Shown here: positions 17,979-27,300 of the stretch, in pieces | Layout of the letters: every line of letters starts with the position of its first letter | Numbering within the stretch: position 1 is the stretch's first letter | Assembly (NCBI RefSeq): GCF_010093125.1 | Contig: NZ_NMZQ01000003.1 | Span: 1-64,000 of the forward strand | Direction of reading: 5' to 3' | Origin: Veillonella sp. R32 | GTDB lineage: Bacteria; Bacillota; Negativicutes; Veillonellales; Veillonellaceae | Length of the DNA stretch: 64,000 nt | Notes under the pieces: generated by a model | The model's database searches: none | Seen by the model: the letters and a program-made list of their open reading frames with translations, nothing else | What the model was told of the DNA's origin: nothing | Position numbers and translations under genes: made by a program

Positions 17979-18797
17979 ATGAAACATTTTATTACCCCCA
18001 CTGAATTAAATACACAAGGTCATGACTATATATGCTTAGATATTCGTGGCCCTAAGCCCTATGAAGCAGGCCATCTACCCCATGCTTTTGTATTAGATGT
18101 AACCGATGACTTATCAGGTGTGGTAGGACCTCACGGTGGGCGTCATCCTTTGCCAGATTTCGACGTACTCGCTGCTAAATTAGCGTCTTTCGGAATTACA
18201 CCCCAAAGTAAAATTGTCATCTACGACTCCTGGCTATTTCTAGCCGGTCGCCTTTGGTGGACCTTGCGCTATATGGGCTTTACCCATGTGAAAGTATTAG
18301 CCGGTGGTATTGAACGTTGGACCCGCGAAGGATTCCCCCTCACCCAAACAGCGCCCCCATTACCAACGATACCAACGCCCTTCCATTATACCCTACAACC
18401 ACACATGGTAATGACTCGTGACGAAGTCTTACAAAGTAGCAACAGCCAAAGTCATGTGATAATTGATGTCCGTGCACCAGAACGCTATGCTGGCACTGAT
18501 ATCGATACCATGGATGGCATGACAGGTCATATTCCTACAGCTATCAACCACTTCTGGGCTGACGGCTTCGACGCCAATGGCCCCTTGCCAACTGCTCAAC
18601 TGAAAAAGTTGTTTGCCGATATTAGCGCGACTACAAGGCCAATTGTTACCTATTGTGGGTCTGGTATCACAGCCTGCCTTACCATGCTCGCCATGAGTGA
18701 AGTGGGTATTGAATCAGCCCTTTATGTGGGAAGTTCTAGTGATTGGGTTACCTATCCAAACTTCCCAATTAAAACGGGCGTTGAAATACTTAAATAG
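17979..18797 (+). CDS. Sulfurtransferase with tandem rhodanese domains
   Basis: Two-domain thiosulfate or 3-mercaptopyruvate sulfurtransferase-like enzyme moving sulfane sulfur onto acceptors such as cyanide or thiols. The ATG at 17979 is chosen since GAGG lies 8 nt before it; a GTG three codons upstream overlaps that site. Of 272 aa, the N-terminal domain (ICLDIRGPKPYEAGHLPHAFVLD, IYDSWLFLAGRLWWTL) lacks the active cysteine, as is normal for this family. The C-terminal domain has VRAPERYAG and the active loop TYCGSGITACL near 227-237. It is plus-strand and divergent from recQ; putP follows 199 bp later. Confidence 0.9.
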   Translation: MKHFITPTELNTQGHDYICLDIRGPKPYEAGHLPHAFVLDVTDDLSGVVGPHGGRHPLPDFDVLAAKLASFGITPQSKIVIYDSWLFLAGRLWWTLRYMGFTHVKVLAGGIERWTREGFPLTQTAPPLPTIPTPFHYTLQPHMVMTRDEVLQSSNSQSHVIIDVRAPERYAGTDIDTMDGMTGHIPTAINHFWADGFDANGPLPTAQLKKLFADISATTRPIVTYCGSGITACLTMLAMSEVGIESALYVGSSSDWVTYPNFPIKTGVEILK

Positions 18798-18996
18798 CAC
18801 AATTTTCAGCCTATCTACCTTTTAGCTTATAGTCTATCTAATTTTCAGCTTATCTATGAAATTTATATTATTCAAGCTATAAATTATATTTTTTCTAAAA
18901 TTTCTATAGAAATTTTCAGTTCCTGTATAGTAGGCTTACCTATTTTATGATAAAATATAACAATATATCTATAATGAAAAGGGGGTGCATCTACGT

Positions 18997-20478
18997 ATGC
19001 ACACACAAATTCCGATTATCATAGCCTTTGCACTTTACTTAGGACTTATGATGTACATCGGCATCTATTATTATCGTAAATCACGCAATTTAAGTGATTA
19101 CATTTTAGGGGGCCGTAAATTAGGACCTTGGCTCACTTCTATGAGTGCCGAAGCTTCCGATATGAGTGGTTGGATGCTCATGGGCTTACCTGGTTTCGCT
19201 TACAGCACTGGCATCTCAGCGATTTGGATTGCCTTAGGTCTTGCTGGTGGCACCTGGCTCAATTGGGCCTTCGTATCAAAACGGTTACGAAATCATACAG
19301 AAGTGGCTAACAATAGTTTGACCATTCCTGATTACTTGAAAAATCGCTTCCGCGATACCTCAAGAATTCTACCAATTGTATCTGCTATTTTTATCATTAT
19401 TTTCTTCTTGATTTATACCTCTTCAGGTTTCGTAGCCGGGGGCAAACTATTTACAACTATTTTCGGCTTAGATTATACCACGTCACTCTTAATCACCGCC
19501 GGAGTCGTTATTTTCTATACCTTCCTAGGTGGTTTCTTAGCTGTAAGCTGGACTGATTTAATCCAAGGGACCATGATGTTCTTTGCCATCTTAATCATTC
19601 CTATTACCGCTACCATTATGATGAATGGACCTGTAAATACGGCGCAGCTCATTGCCACAGAATTTCCTCAAGGCTTATCCATCTGGGGGCCTGAATCAGA
19701 TACCTTTACCTTAGCAATTGGAATCATTTCTTCCTTAGCGTGGGGCCTAGGCTACTTTGGGCAGCCCCATATCCTAGTTCGTTTCATGGCTATTTCTGAT
19801 GCACGGGAACTAAAAAAAGCAACAAATATTGCTATGGTCTGGGTAGTTATTTCCCTCGTAGCAGCTGTTATTGTTGGCCTAGTAGGTAAAGTATATTTAA
19901 CCACCCCATTAGCAGGGGCTGATGTAGAAAAAGTATTCTTAGTGATGAACGAGCAATTATTCCCACCATTCGTAGCTGGTCTTATTTGGTCTGCAGTACT
20001 AGCTGCTATTATGAGTACCGCTTCTGGCCAGTTATTAGTAACAGCCTCTTCCGTATCTCAAGACCTATATAAAAATATTGTCGGTCATCGCACAAGGGAC
20101 CAAGAATTAGTATTAATCAGTCGCATTACTGTACTCATCATTTCAGCCATTGCCTTATGGTTAGCTCTAGACCCTAATAGCTACATCTTAACCATGGTAG
20201 CCTATGCGTGGGCGGGCTTTGGGGCCGCCTTTGGCCCGGCCATTCTACTCTCCTTATTCTGGCGTCGCATGACCTTGAAAGGTTGCGTAGCTGGTGTTAT
20301 TGTAGGTGGCTTAACTGTTCTTATTTGGAAACAATTTGCTTGGTTCGGATTATATGAAATCGTTCCTGGTTTCCTCTTATCTTCCCTCGCTATTTATATT
20401 GTGAGCCTATTGGATAATCCACCGTCCAAAGAAATTACCGATGAATTTGATGAAGCACAACAAATGCATATTTTGTAA
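18997..20478 (+). CDS. putP: Sodium/proline symporter
   Basis: SSS-family transporter importing proline with sodium across the inner membrane. The start at 18997 (MHTQIPIII) has AAAAGGGGGTG upstream; the earlier GTG lies inside that site. The 493-aa protein has about 13 membrane segments. It carries PutP hallmarks: SDYILGGRKLGPWLTSMSAEASDMSGWMLMG near residues 31-61 split across helices, GGTWLNW, WGLGYFGQPHILVRFMAI near 247, and an IMSTASGQLLV sodium-site helix near 341. A strong bidirectional terminator follows. Proline specificity is inferred from similarity. Confidence 0.9.
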   Translation: MHTQIPIIIAFALYLGLMMYIGIYYYRKSRNLSDYILGGRKLGPWLTSMSAEASDMSGWMLMGLPGFAYSTGISAIWIALGLAGGTWLNWAFVSKRLRNHTEVANNSLTIPDYLKNRFRDTSRILPIVSAIFIIIFFLIYTSSGFVAGGKLFTTIFGLDYTTSLLITAGVVIFYTFLGGFLAVSWTDLIQGTMMFFAILIIPITATIMMNGPVNTAQLIATEFPQGLSIWGPESDTFTLAIGIISSLAWGLGYFGQPHILVRFMAISDARELKKATNIAMVWVVISLVAAVIVGLVGKVYLTTPLAGADVEKVFLVMNEQLFPPFVAGLIWSAVLAAIMSTASGQLLVTASSVSQDLYKNIVGHRTRDQELVLISRITVLIISAIALWLALDPNSYILTMVAYAWAGFGAAFGPAILLSLFWRRMTLKGCVAGVIVGGLTVLIWKQFAWFGLYEIVPGFLLSSLAIYIVSLLDNPPSKEITDEFDEAQQMHIL

Positions 20479-20540
20479 ACTAAATTAAATTTTGTAACAA
20501 ATATATGGAATAAAACAAACAGTTTAATACCTAACATATA

Positions 20541-20567
20541 AAAAAGAGGCCCTAGGGCCTCTTTTTT
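20541..20567. terminator. Bidirectional terminator between putP and adhesin 1
   Basis: A perfect 12-bp stem (20541-20552 with 20555-20566) with A- and T-tracts on both sides. It lies 60 bp after putP and about 95 bp after the convergent adhesin gene, so it can serve both. Confidence 0.85.
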
Positions 20568-20662
20568 ATATAGTCGTTAAACTAATTTATGCAGTTATAG
20601 GACAATTTATACGCACGTAAACATATAGCGGTTAGGCTTGTGCCTGTTAAATAACTATAAAA

Positions 20663-22189
20663 TTATTTAGCAGCTAGTAAGGCTTCTAATTTTGCTAACC
20701 GTTCATTTAAGGCAGCATTTTCAGCTTTAACAGTATCTACTTCACTTGCTTTTGCTTTCAATGCTTCAATATCTTTACCTTGATTTTCTAAAGCATTTAC
20801 TAATTCAGCTTTAGATAAACCTTGGTATGGTGAAGATTGACCAAAACGGAAAGATAAACCTGCATTGTACATATTTTCAGAGTTGCCTACTGCCGTAGCA
20901 AAACTTACCATTAAGTTTTCATTAGGACGATAGAAGGCACCAAGAGCGGCTGCTTGTTCATTTTTATATGCACCAAAACCTGCTGCAAAGGTTAATTTAG
21001 AGTCATCATCGAAATCAAGCGGATGTAAACCTGCTAAAGCGGCGGCACCAGCACCAATTTTATTTACACGTGTGCTTAATTTATCTACACGATTATTTAA
21101 GCCAGAAATAGCTGTATCACTATTATTCATGCGATCTGTTAAATCAGTAATAGCATTGGTGTTGTTTGTTACACGACCGTCTAAATCGTTAATAGATTGG
21201 GTATTGTCAGATACACGATTATCTAAATCTTCAATTGTCTTACCTTGATTATTTACTTCAGTTTTAATATTAGTAATTTCCGTAGAATTACTGCTTCCAT
21301 TAGTTACTAAATCACCAAGGGTAGTTTCAATCGTTGACACACGTCCATCTAATGCAGTTACACGGTTATCTACAGATTTTAATTGCGCCACATTAACGGC
21401 ATCAGTAGATGTACTACCAGCTGCTACATTTGTAATCTGACGCGTAGCCGTTGCATTACCTACCGATACGGCACCATATGTACCTTTCACGGTATTAGCA
21501 ATCGCTGTTTTATCTTTATCACTTGCTGCGTCAGCCGCATATACTTTACTAGAATCTGAAGCGGAGCTACTTGTAGTAACGGAAGTAACATTAGTTGAAA
21601 GTAGTGCACCGCGCGTAGCTTTTGAGCCACTACCTAAAGCTACTGTATAATTATTATTGGCAACAGCATCACTCCCTAATGCAACACCCCAAAAATTAGA
21701 ATTAGCTCCCGTACCCAAGGAGGTACCAAACAGACCACTCACTGTATTAGCACCAATAGCTACCCCTTTTTCACCTGCGGTAGCGTTTGCCTTAGCATTA
21801 TCACCAATAGCAATACTATCTGTACTACCTGCCGTAGCCGCGTTACCAATAGCTACCGCTTTCAGCCCATAAGTTACATCACTACCAATACCAACAGAAT
21901 AACTAATAGCAGGAGATAATGCATGTACGCGATTACCAATTGAAATATTTTCTGCATGAAGACTAACATTATTTCCATCATCCTTGGTGCCATTAAATAC
22001 ATCATTACCAATGGCAATACCATTATGACTAGCCTTAGCATTATGACCTACCGCTACACTATTGTAATTATCAACTGTTGCCGAATCACCTAACTTAACA
22101 GTATCAGCCTGTACCACCATCGTCACACTAGACATCATTAAAGCAGATAAAACAAAGCCTTTTAAAAGATTACTTTTTTTGTTACTCAT
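20663..22189 (-). CDS. Trimeric autotransporter adhesin (YadA/Hep_Hag type) with C-terminal coiled coil
   Basis: Predicted outer-membrane adhesin. The start at 22189 (MSNKKSN) has AAGGTG 6-8 nt upstream. The 508-aa protein has a signal peptide ending near residue 29 (VTMVVQA). A left-handed beta-roll head follows, of repeats such as SVAIGNDV, GIAIGND and SIAIGDNAKA (about 40-230). Next come a neck (NVAAGSTSTDAVNVAQLKS), a coiled-coil stalk with repeated NRV/DLDGRV heptads (270-370), and a YadA-like anchor (GAGAAALAGLHPLDF to LSFRFGQ, about 375-452). Instead of ending at the barrel it continues with about 55 residues of predicted coiled coil (EALKAKASEVDTVKAENAAL). The promoter has a G7 tract shared with the second adhesin gene. 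Confidence 0.92.
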   Translation of the reverse strand: MSNKKSNLLKGFVLSALMMSSVTMVVQADTVKLGDSATVDNYNSVAVGHNAKASHNGIAIGNDVFNGTKDDGNNVSLHAENISIGNRVHALSPAISYSVGIGSDVTYGLKAVAIGNAATAGSTDSIAIGDNAKANATAGEKGVAIGANTVSGLFGTSLGTGANSNFWGVALGSDAVANNNYTVALGSGSKATRGALLSTNVTSVTTSSSASDSSKVYAADAASDKDKTAIANTVKGTYGAVSVGNATATRQITNVAAGSTSTDAVNVAQLKSVDNRVTALDGRVSTIETTLGDLVTNGSSNSTEITNIKTEVNNQGKTIEDLDNRVSDNTQSINDLDGRVTNNTNAITDLTDRMNNSDTAISGLNNRVDKLSTRVNKIGAGAAALAGLHPLDFDDDSKLTFAAGFGAYKNEQAAALGAFYRPNENLMVSFATAVGNSENMYNAGLSFRFGQSSPYQGLSKAELVNALENQGKDIEALKAKASEVDTVKAENAALNERLAKLEALLAAK

Positions 22190-22248
22190 TTCAAACACCT
22201 TCTACTTAAATACAACACTTCACTTGAATACTATATTTATGATATTGA

Positions 22249-22277
22249 ATTATATCACTAATGTCCCCCCCGCAAGA
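22249..22277 (-). promoter_or_regulatory. Adhesin 1 promoter with G7 tract in spacer
   Basis: On the minus strand a perfect TATAAT (22249-22254) lies 17 nt downstream of TCTTGC (22272-22277). Seven consecutive G residues (22265-22271) fill the upstream half of the spacer. AAATGTCTTGYGGGGGGGA is shared with the promoter of the second adhesin. The predicted start site is about 53 nt before the ATG. The -35 match is poor, so activity may depend on a regulator or on tract length. Confidence 0.65.
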
Positions 22278-22401
22278 CATTTATCCATGTTTCCTCATCT
22301 TATTTTCATTCTTGTTTTCCTCTAGCTATTATTCAAAATTTTCAAGCAAATACTCTTCTAGCTCTATATCCTCCTAAACTCGCCCCATCCCTCATAATAT
22401 G

Positions 22402-22441
22402 AAAAAGAACGGTCATTGCCTACAGCAATAACCGCTCTTTC
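22402..22441 (-). terminator. Terminator after the WG-repeat gene
   Basis: A 15-bp stem with G-T pairs (AAGAGCGGTTATTGC on the minus strand with GCAATGACCGTTCTT) and a 5-nt loop is followed by a T-tract. It lies about 80 bp after the WG-repeat gene, upstream of the adhesin 1 promoter. The rest of 22278-22519 shows no gene. Confidence 0.8.
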
Positions 22442-22519
22442 TTATTTACATATTCTATTTCCAATTAACTTCACAAGTGACTTAGGATTTCCTTAGTAAA
22501 ATCTTATTTGTCTAATCCC

Positions 22520-24091
22520 TTATCTCCCTAGCATTATGCCACTACCTGTAGGAATCACAAAGTTCACATCTTTATAAATTGGCTCTACTATCCATTTACC
22601 AGTTGTATCCATAATGCCCCATTTACCATCCACACGAACAGCCGCATAGTACGCATAAAAATTAGTTACATCTTGAATCGCTATATCCTTAGCTTCAAAT
22701 ACAACCTGTCCTTCACGATTAATTATCTTATAGCCAGTAAAACCATCACCCAGTTCAGAGTCACCTACCACCCACGCGAAGCCTTCAGCACCGAAGGCAC
22801 TTTGCATAGCTGTTTTCGATAAACGGAACATCTCTTTGCGAGTTGGCTCCATTTTATACACTCGTTTGCCATCAGCAGCCGTAGCTACTACATAGCTATC
22901 ATTCATAAAATCTACACTTTCATACAGGAATGGTAAAACTTGTGTATTAATCAAGTAATTCATAACACCACGTTTTTCCGTAGTCTTATCTTTAAGTGCA
23001 ATATATGGATCAGCTAAACTTATTTTTTCTAATTCATAATCGCCATAAGGAATCAAGAAATTACCTTGTCGATCGACAACGGCCAACTTTTTATCGTTTT
23101 CCACAACAGTGCCAAATGACATCATAGGATATACATGATCTAATTTACTATCTATAACTACCTTACCCTCTCGATCAATATAGCCACGTTTTACTTTATC
23201 CTTAGCAACGGTAATTCCACTGAAGAAATGCGAATGATGTCCATAATCCCAGAAATCATCATAGCCGTAGCCATAACCAACGCTAAGACCAATTCCATCA
23301 CGGCCAACGCTTATACCAATCCCTGTATCATGGCTCCCACCAAAACCGGCCCCTAGGGCTACGCCAGCAATCGCACCTAACAGATTAAACCCAGAAGCTT
23401 TACGCTGAATTTCAGCCAAGCCATTATGGTATGGATATACGTAATCCGCATCTACAGTAAACAATTCAGTGCCCGTACCATCAATAGCTACTCGTTTGCC
23501 ATTTTTATTCTTTACAAACGCCCTATCTTCACTAAAATCAGTCAATACATCTTTAAATTGAGGTGCAATCACAATATCATCGTTTTGATTCTTAAATCCA
23601 TAACGTTTCGTTTGTTTATCTTTAAACGGATAATATTGACTAGACACATAATTAATATCTTCCGTAACAGGACTCGCTAATTTTACACCTACAAAGCCTT
23701 CCTCTTTTGCTTTCGGATTATTAAATACAATAGCTTGCCCTTTTTCGCGAGCCACTACGCGTTTATATTTAGGTTCTATTACCGTGTGTCCCTGAGAATC
23801 GACTAAACCATAGCTATCCTTTGTTTCAACAATGGCTAACGCTCGATTCAAGGTTTTTAATTGAACTGGATCTTCCCCTTTTACGGCGCTGTCCTCAATA
23901 GCTACACCATTATTAGGCAAAACAGCTAAGGGCGTACCATTTTGTACAAAATCTACGCCTTCACTTTGTAATACACTATTAGGTAAATAATTAATCGATT
24001 CTGAAATAGCCGCCTCACTAGAGCTTATGCCCAAGCAAAAAGAGCATACCGCCGCGACTAACAAGGTTTTAGAACGTTTGGTTACTTTCAT
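22520..24091 (-). CDS. Exported WG-repeat protein
   Basis: A 523-aa exported protein of unknown function. The signal peptide (KTLLVAAVCSFCLGISSSEA) ends near residue 27. The mature part is built from WG-type repeats of about 35-60 residues, recognisable as YGLVDSQGHTVIEPKYKRV near 94-112, KRYGFKNQNDDIVIAPQFKDV near 161, KRGYIDREGKVVIDSKLDHV near 302, and KWGIMDTTGKWIVEPIYKDV near 490-509. A Gly-rich insertion (about 235-280; GVALGAGFGGSHDTGIGISV) interrupts the repeats and ends in a Tyr/His-rich patch (YGYGYDDFWDYGHHSHFF). Such proteins often sit in the envelope. The ATG has GGAGG 7 nt upstream, and a heptamer array makes up its 5' UTR. Confidence 0.85.
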   Translation of the reverse strand: MKVTKRSKTLLVAAVCSFCLGISSSEAAISESINYLPNSVLQSEGVDFVQNGTPLAVLPNNGVAIEDSAVKGEDPVQLKTLNRALAIVETKDSYGLVDSQGHTVIEPKYKRVVAREKGQAIVFNNPKAKEEGFVGVKLASPVTEDINYVSSQYYPFKDKQTKRYGFKNQNDDIVIAPQFKDVLTDFSEDRAFVKNKNGKRVAIDGTGTELFTVDADYVYPYHNGLAEIQRKASGFNLLGAIAGVALGAGFGGSHDTGIGISVGRDGIGLSVGYGYGYDDFWDYGHHSHFFSGITVAKDKVKRGYIDREGKVVIDSKLDHVYPMMSFGTVVENDKKLAVVDRQGNFLIPYGDYELEKISLADPYIALKDKTTEKRGVMNYLINTQVLPFLYESVDFMNDSYVVATAADGKRVYKMEPTRKEMFRLSKTAMQSAFGAEGFAWVVGDSELGDGFTGYKIINREGQVVFEAKDIAIQDVTNFYAYYAAVRVDGKWGIMDTTGKWIVEPIYKDVNFVIPTGSGIMLGR

Positions 24092-24105
24092 AGGTCTACC
24101 TCCTA

Positions 24106-24189
24106 GTTACTGCTAACTATTAACTGTTAACTGGGTACTGATTACTGGTTACTGGTTACTTGTTACTTGTTACTTGTTACTTGTTACTC
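24106..24189. repeat. Twelve tandem heptamers upstream of the WG-repeat gene
   Basis: The plus strand reads a run of 7-bp units with consensus GTTACTK: GTTACTG, CTAACTA, TTAACTG (twice), GGTACTG, ATTACTG, GTTACTG, GTTACTT (four times), GTTACTC. The central and promoter-proximal units are identical, while those near the gene have decayed. The array begins 2 bp before the GGAGG ribosome site and ends 2 bp before the -10 box. Confidence 0.9.
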
Positions 24190-24191
24190 AT

Positions 24192-24220
24192 ATTATAGTG
24201 TTTGTCTTTCAAATTGGCAA
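24192..24220 (-). promoter_or_regulatory. Promoter of the WG-repeat gene
   Basis: On the minus strand TTGCCA (24215-24220), a 17-nt spacer and a perfect TATAAT (24192-24197). The predicted start near 24185 falls at the edge of the heptamer array, so nearly the whole leader of about 94 nt consists of repeats. Confidence 0.7.
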
Positions 24221-24254
24221 TTAGCGAATCGTAATGCTTAAATCGTAGTACATA

Positions 24255-24293
24255 CAAAAACCGCAAGGCACTCTTACGAGCAACCTTGCGGTT
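24255..24293 (-). terminator. Terminator after nifJ
   Basis: AACCGCAAGG on the minus strand (24284-24293) pairs perfectly with 24259-24268 around a 15-nt loop and is followed by TTTTTG. It lies about 95 bp past the nifJ stop. Confidence 0.8.
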
Positions 24294-24387
24294 CTATGTT
24301 TAGACATTATGGCTACTTAGACCTTCATAGTCACTACTTACCTCATTGTAAGCTTAACCTCATAAATATCTATGTATTTTTTTTGAA

Positions 24388-27300
24388 TTATTGTACTTCG
24401 TCAAAACCTTTTTGAAGACGAACGTAGGATTTACGACGTTCGATAGCATCTTTTTCAGTTTTTTCGAATAATTCTTCAGCCATTTCTGGTGCAGCTTTCT
24501 TCAAGGAAGCATAACGAACTTCGTTCATTAAGAAGTCGCGGAAGTTTTCAGTTGGTTCTTTGGAATCCAAGCTGAATGGGTTCTTACCAGCTTCTTTAAG
24601 AGCTGGGTTGTAACGGTAAAGATCCCAGTAACCAGCAGCTACAGCACGACGTTGTTCTTCCTGAGCATTACCCATACCGCCTTTAATACCATGGTTGATA
24701 CATGGAGCGTAAGCGATAATTAAGGATGGACCTGGATATGCTTCAGCTTCAGTGATAGCTTTCATTAATTGGTTTTTATCAGCACCCATGGAAACTTGAG
24801 CTACATATACATAGCCATAAGTCATAGCCATCATGCCAAGGTCTTTCTTCTTAGTACGTTTACCAGAAGCAGCGAACTGAGCTACAGCAGCTGTATGAGT
24901 GGATTTAGAGGACTGACCACCAGTGTTGGAGTAAACTTCAGTATCGAATACGAATACATTGATGTCTTCGCCAGAAGCTAATACATGGTCAAGACCACCG
25001 AAACCAATATCGTAAGCCCAGCCGTCACCACCGAAGATCCATTGAGAACGTTTTACTAAGTATTGTTTCTTAGCAAGAATTTCTTTAACTTCTTCAGTTT
25101 GTTCAGCAGCTTCTAATTCTTTTACCAATTCAGCTACGCGTTCACGAGAACCTTCACCTTGGTCTTTGCCTTCGATCCAGTTTTCGATAGCTGCTTTTAA
25201 GCTTGGAGCTGCTTTTTCAGCAACAACTTGAGCTGTTTCAGCTAATTGAGCACGAACTTTTTGTGCACCAACGAACATACCATAGCCATATTCAGCGTTA
25301 TCTTCGAACAAGGAGTTGCCCCATGCAGGACCTTGACCTTGTTGGTTAGTTGTGTATGGAGAAGCTGGCATGGAAGCACCCCAGATAGAGGAACAACCAG
25401 TAGCATTAGCAATCACCATGCGGTCACCGAATAATTGAGTGATTAAACGAGCGTATGGAGTTTCACCACAACCTGCGCAAGCGCCGGAGAACTCAAGAAG
25501 TGGAGTTTCGAACTGGCTACCTTTAACAGTTTCTTTCTTCATTGGGTTAGCTTTTACTGGTAATTTAACTGCATAATCCCAAGTTTCAGCAAATTCCATT
25601 TCGCCGTCGATAGGACGCATTTCAATAGCTTTGCCTTTAGGGGAAGGACAGATATTAACACAGTTGGAACAACCTAAGCAATCAAGTGGAGATACAGCAA
25701 TACGGAATTGAAGATCTTTAGCACCAAGAGCTGGAATTGCTTCGAAGTTATCTGGACCAGCAGCAACTTCTTCAGCAGTTGCTAATACAGGGCGAATCGT
25801 AGCATGTGGACATACGAACGCACATTGGTTACATTGGATACAGTTTTCTTTGATCCAGTGTGGAACGAATAAAGCAGCACCACGTTTTTCGTAAGCAGCT
25901 GTACCAGCAGGTAACGTACCATCTTCATAACCAGCGAATGTACTTACAGGTAAGTCATAACCAGCTTGAGCATTTACAGGTTTACAGATGTTTTCAACAT
26001 AACTTGGGCAAGATGCGCAACCTGGTTTTTCTTCTTTAGCAGCGTTGTCAACAGCATCTTTCCAAGAAGCTGGAACGTCGATTTTAACAAGAGCGTCAAC
26101 GCCTTTGTCGATAGCAGCATTGTTCATGTCAACAACGTTTTGACCTTTTTTACCGTAAGTTTTTTCTACGGAATCTTTAAGGTATTCAATAGCTTTATCA
26201 ACAGGGATGATGTTTGTCAATTTGAAGAAAGCAGCCTGACAAATCATGTTGATACGACCACCTAAGCCGATTTCACGAGCAATTTCAGCAGCGTTGATGA
26301 TGTAGAAGTTTAATTCTTTTTCAACAATTGTACGACGTAAGCTTGCTGGTAATTTTTCTTCCAATTCTTCTGGAGTCCAAGTACAGTTCAATAAGAATGT
26401 GCCGCCTTTTTTGATACCACGAAGAAGGTCATATTCATGAACATAGGACTGACGATGACAAGCAATGAATTCAGGTTCCGTTACAAGGTAAGGTTTGTTG
26501 ATAGGAGTCTTACCGAAACGAAGGTGAGACATTGTTACGCCACCAGATTTTTTGGAGTCATAGTCAAAGTATGCTTGAGCATACATATCAGTGTAGTCAC
26601 CGATGATTTTGATAGCGGATTTGTTAGCACCTACAGTACCGTCAGAACCGAAGCCCCAGAATTTGCAGCCAGTTAAACCTTCAGCTGTAATGGAAACGCC
26701 TTCAGCGCGTTTCAAGGACAAGTTCGTAACGTCATCTTCGATACCTAATGTAAAGAAGCGTTTAGGAGCATCTGCTAACATGTTATCGAATACAGATACG
26801 ATGTCTGCAGGGATAACGTCTTTGGAGCTTAAGCCATAACGACCGCCATATACTTTAGCGTTAATGTCGTTTTGTACTAAAGCAGCCTGTACATCTAAGA
26901 ATAAAGGTTCAGCCAATGCGCCTGGTTCTTTCGTGCGGTCTAACACAGCAATACGTTCTACTGTTTTAGGTAAAGCAGCTACGAAACGATCAGTTGCGAA
27001 TGGACGGAACAAGTGAATTTTAACTAAACCAACTTTGCGGCCTTGTTTGTTTAAGTAATCAACAGTTTCTTCTACTACCTGGCAGCTAGAACCCATAGCT
27101 ACGATAACGTCAGTAGCATCTGGAGCACCTACGTAGTTGAATAATTGGTAGTTACGACCAGTTAATTTGTTGATTTCAGCCATGTAATGTTCTACTACAT
27201 TTGGCACTTCAAGATAGAATGGGTTAGATGCTTCACGATGCTGGAAGTAAATATCAGGGTTTTCTGCAGTACCACGAGTTACAGGTGCATCTGGATTTAA

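Noticed and set aside
24106-24189. Possible CRISPR-like or direct-repeat array
   Set aside because: The units are 7 bp and contiguous with no spacers, so it is a microsatellite and not CRISPR; the 9-, 19- and 20-bp arrays likewise have no spacers.
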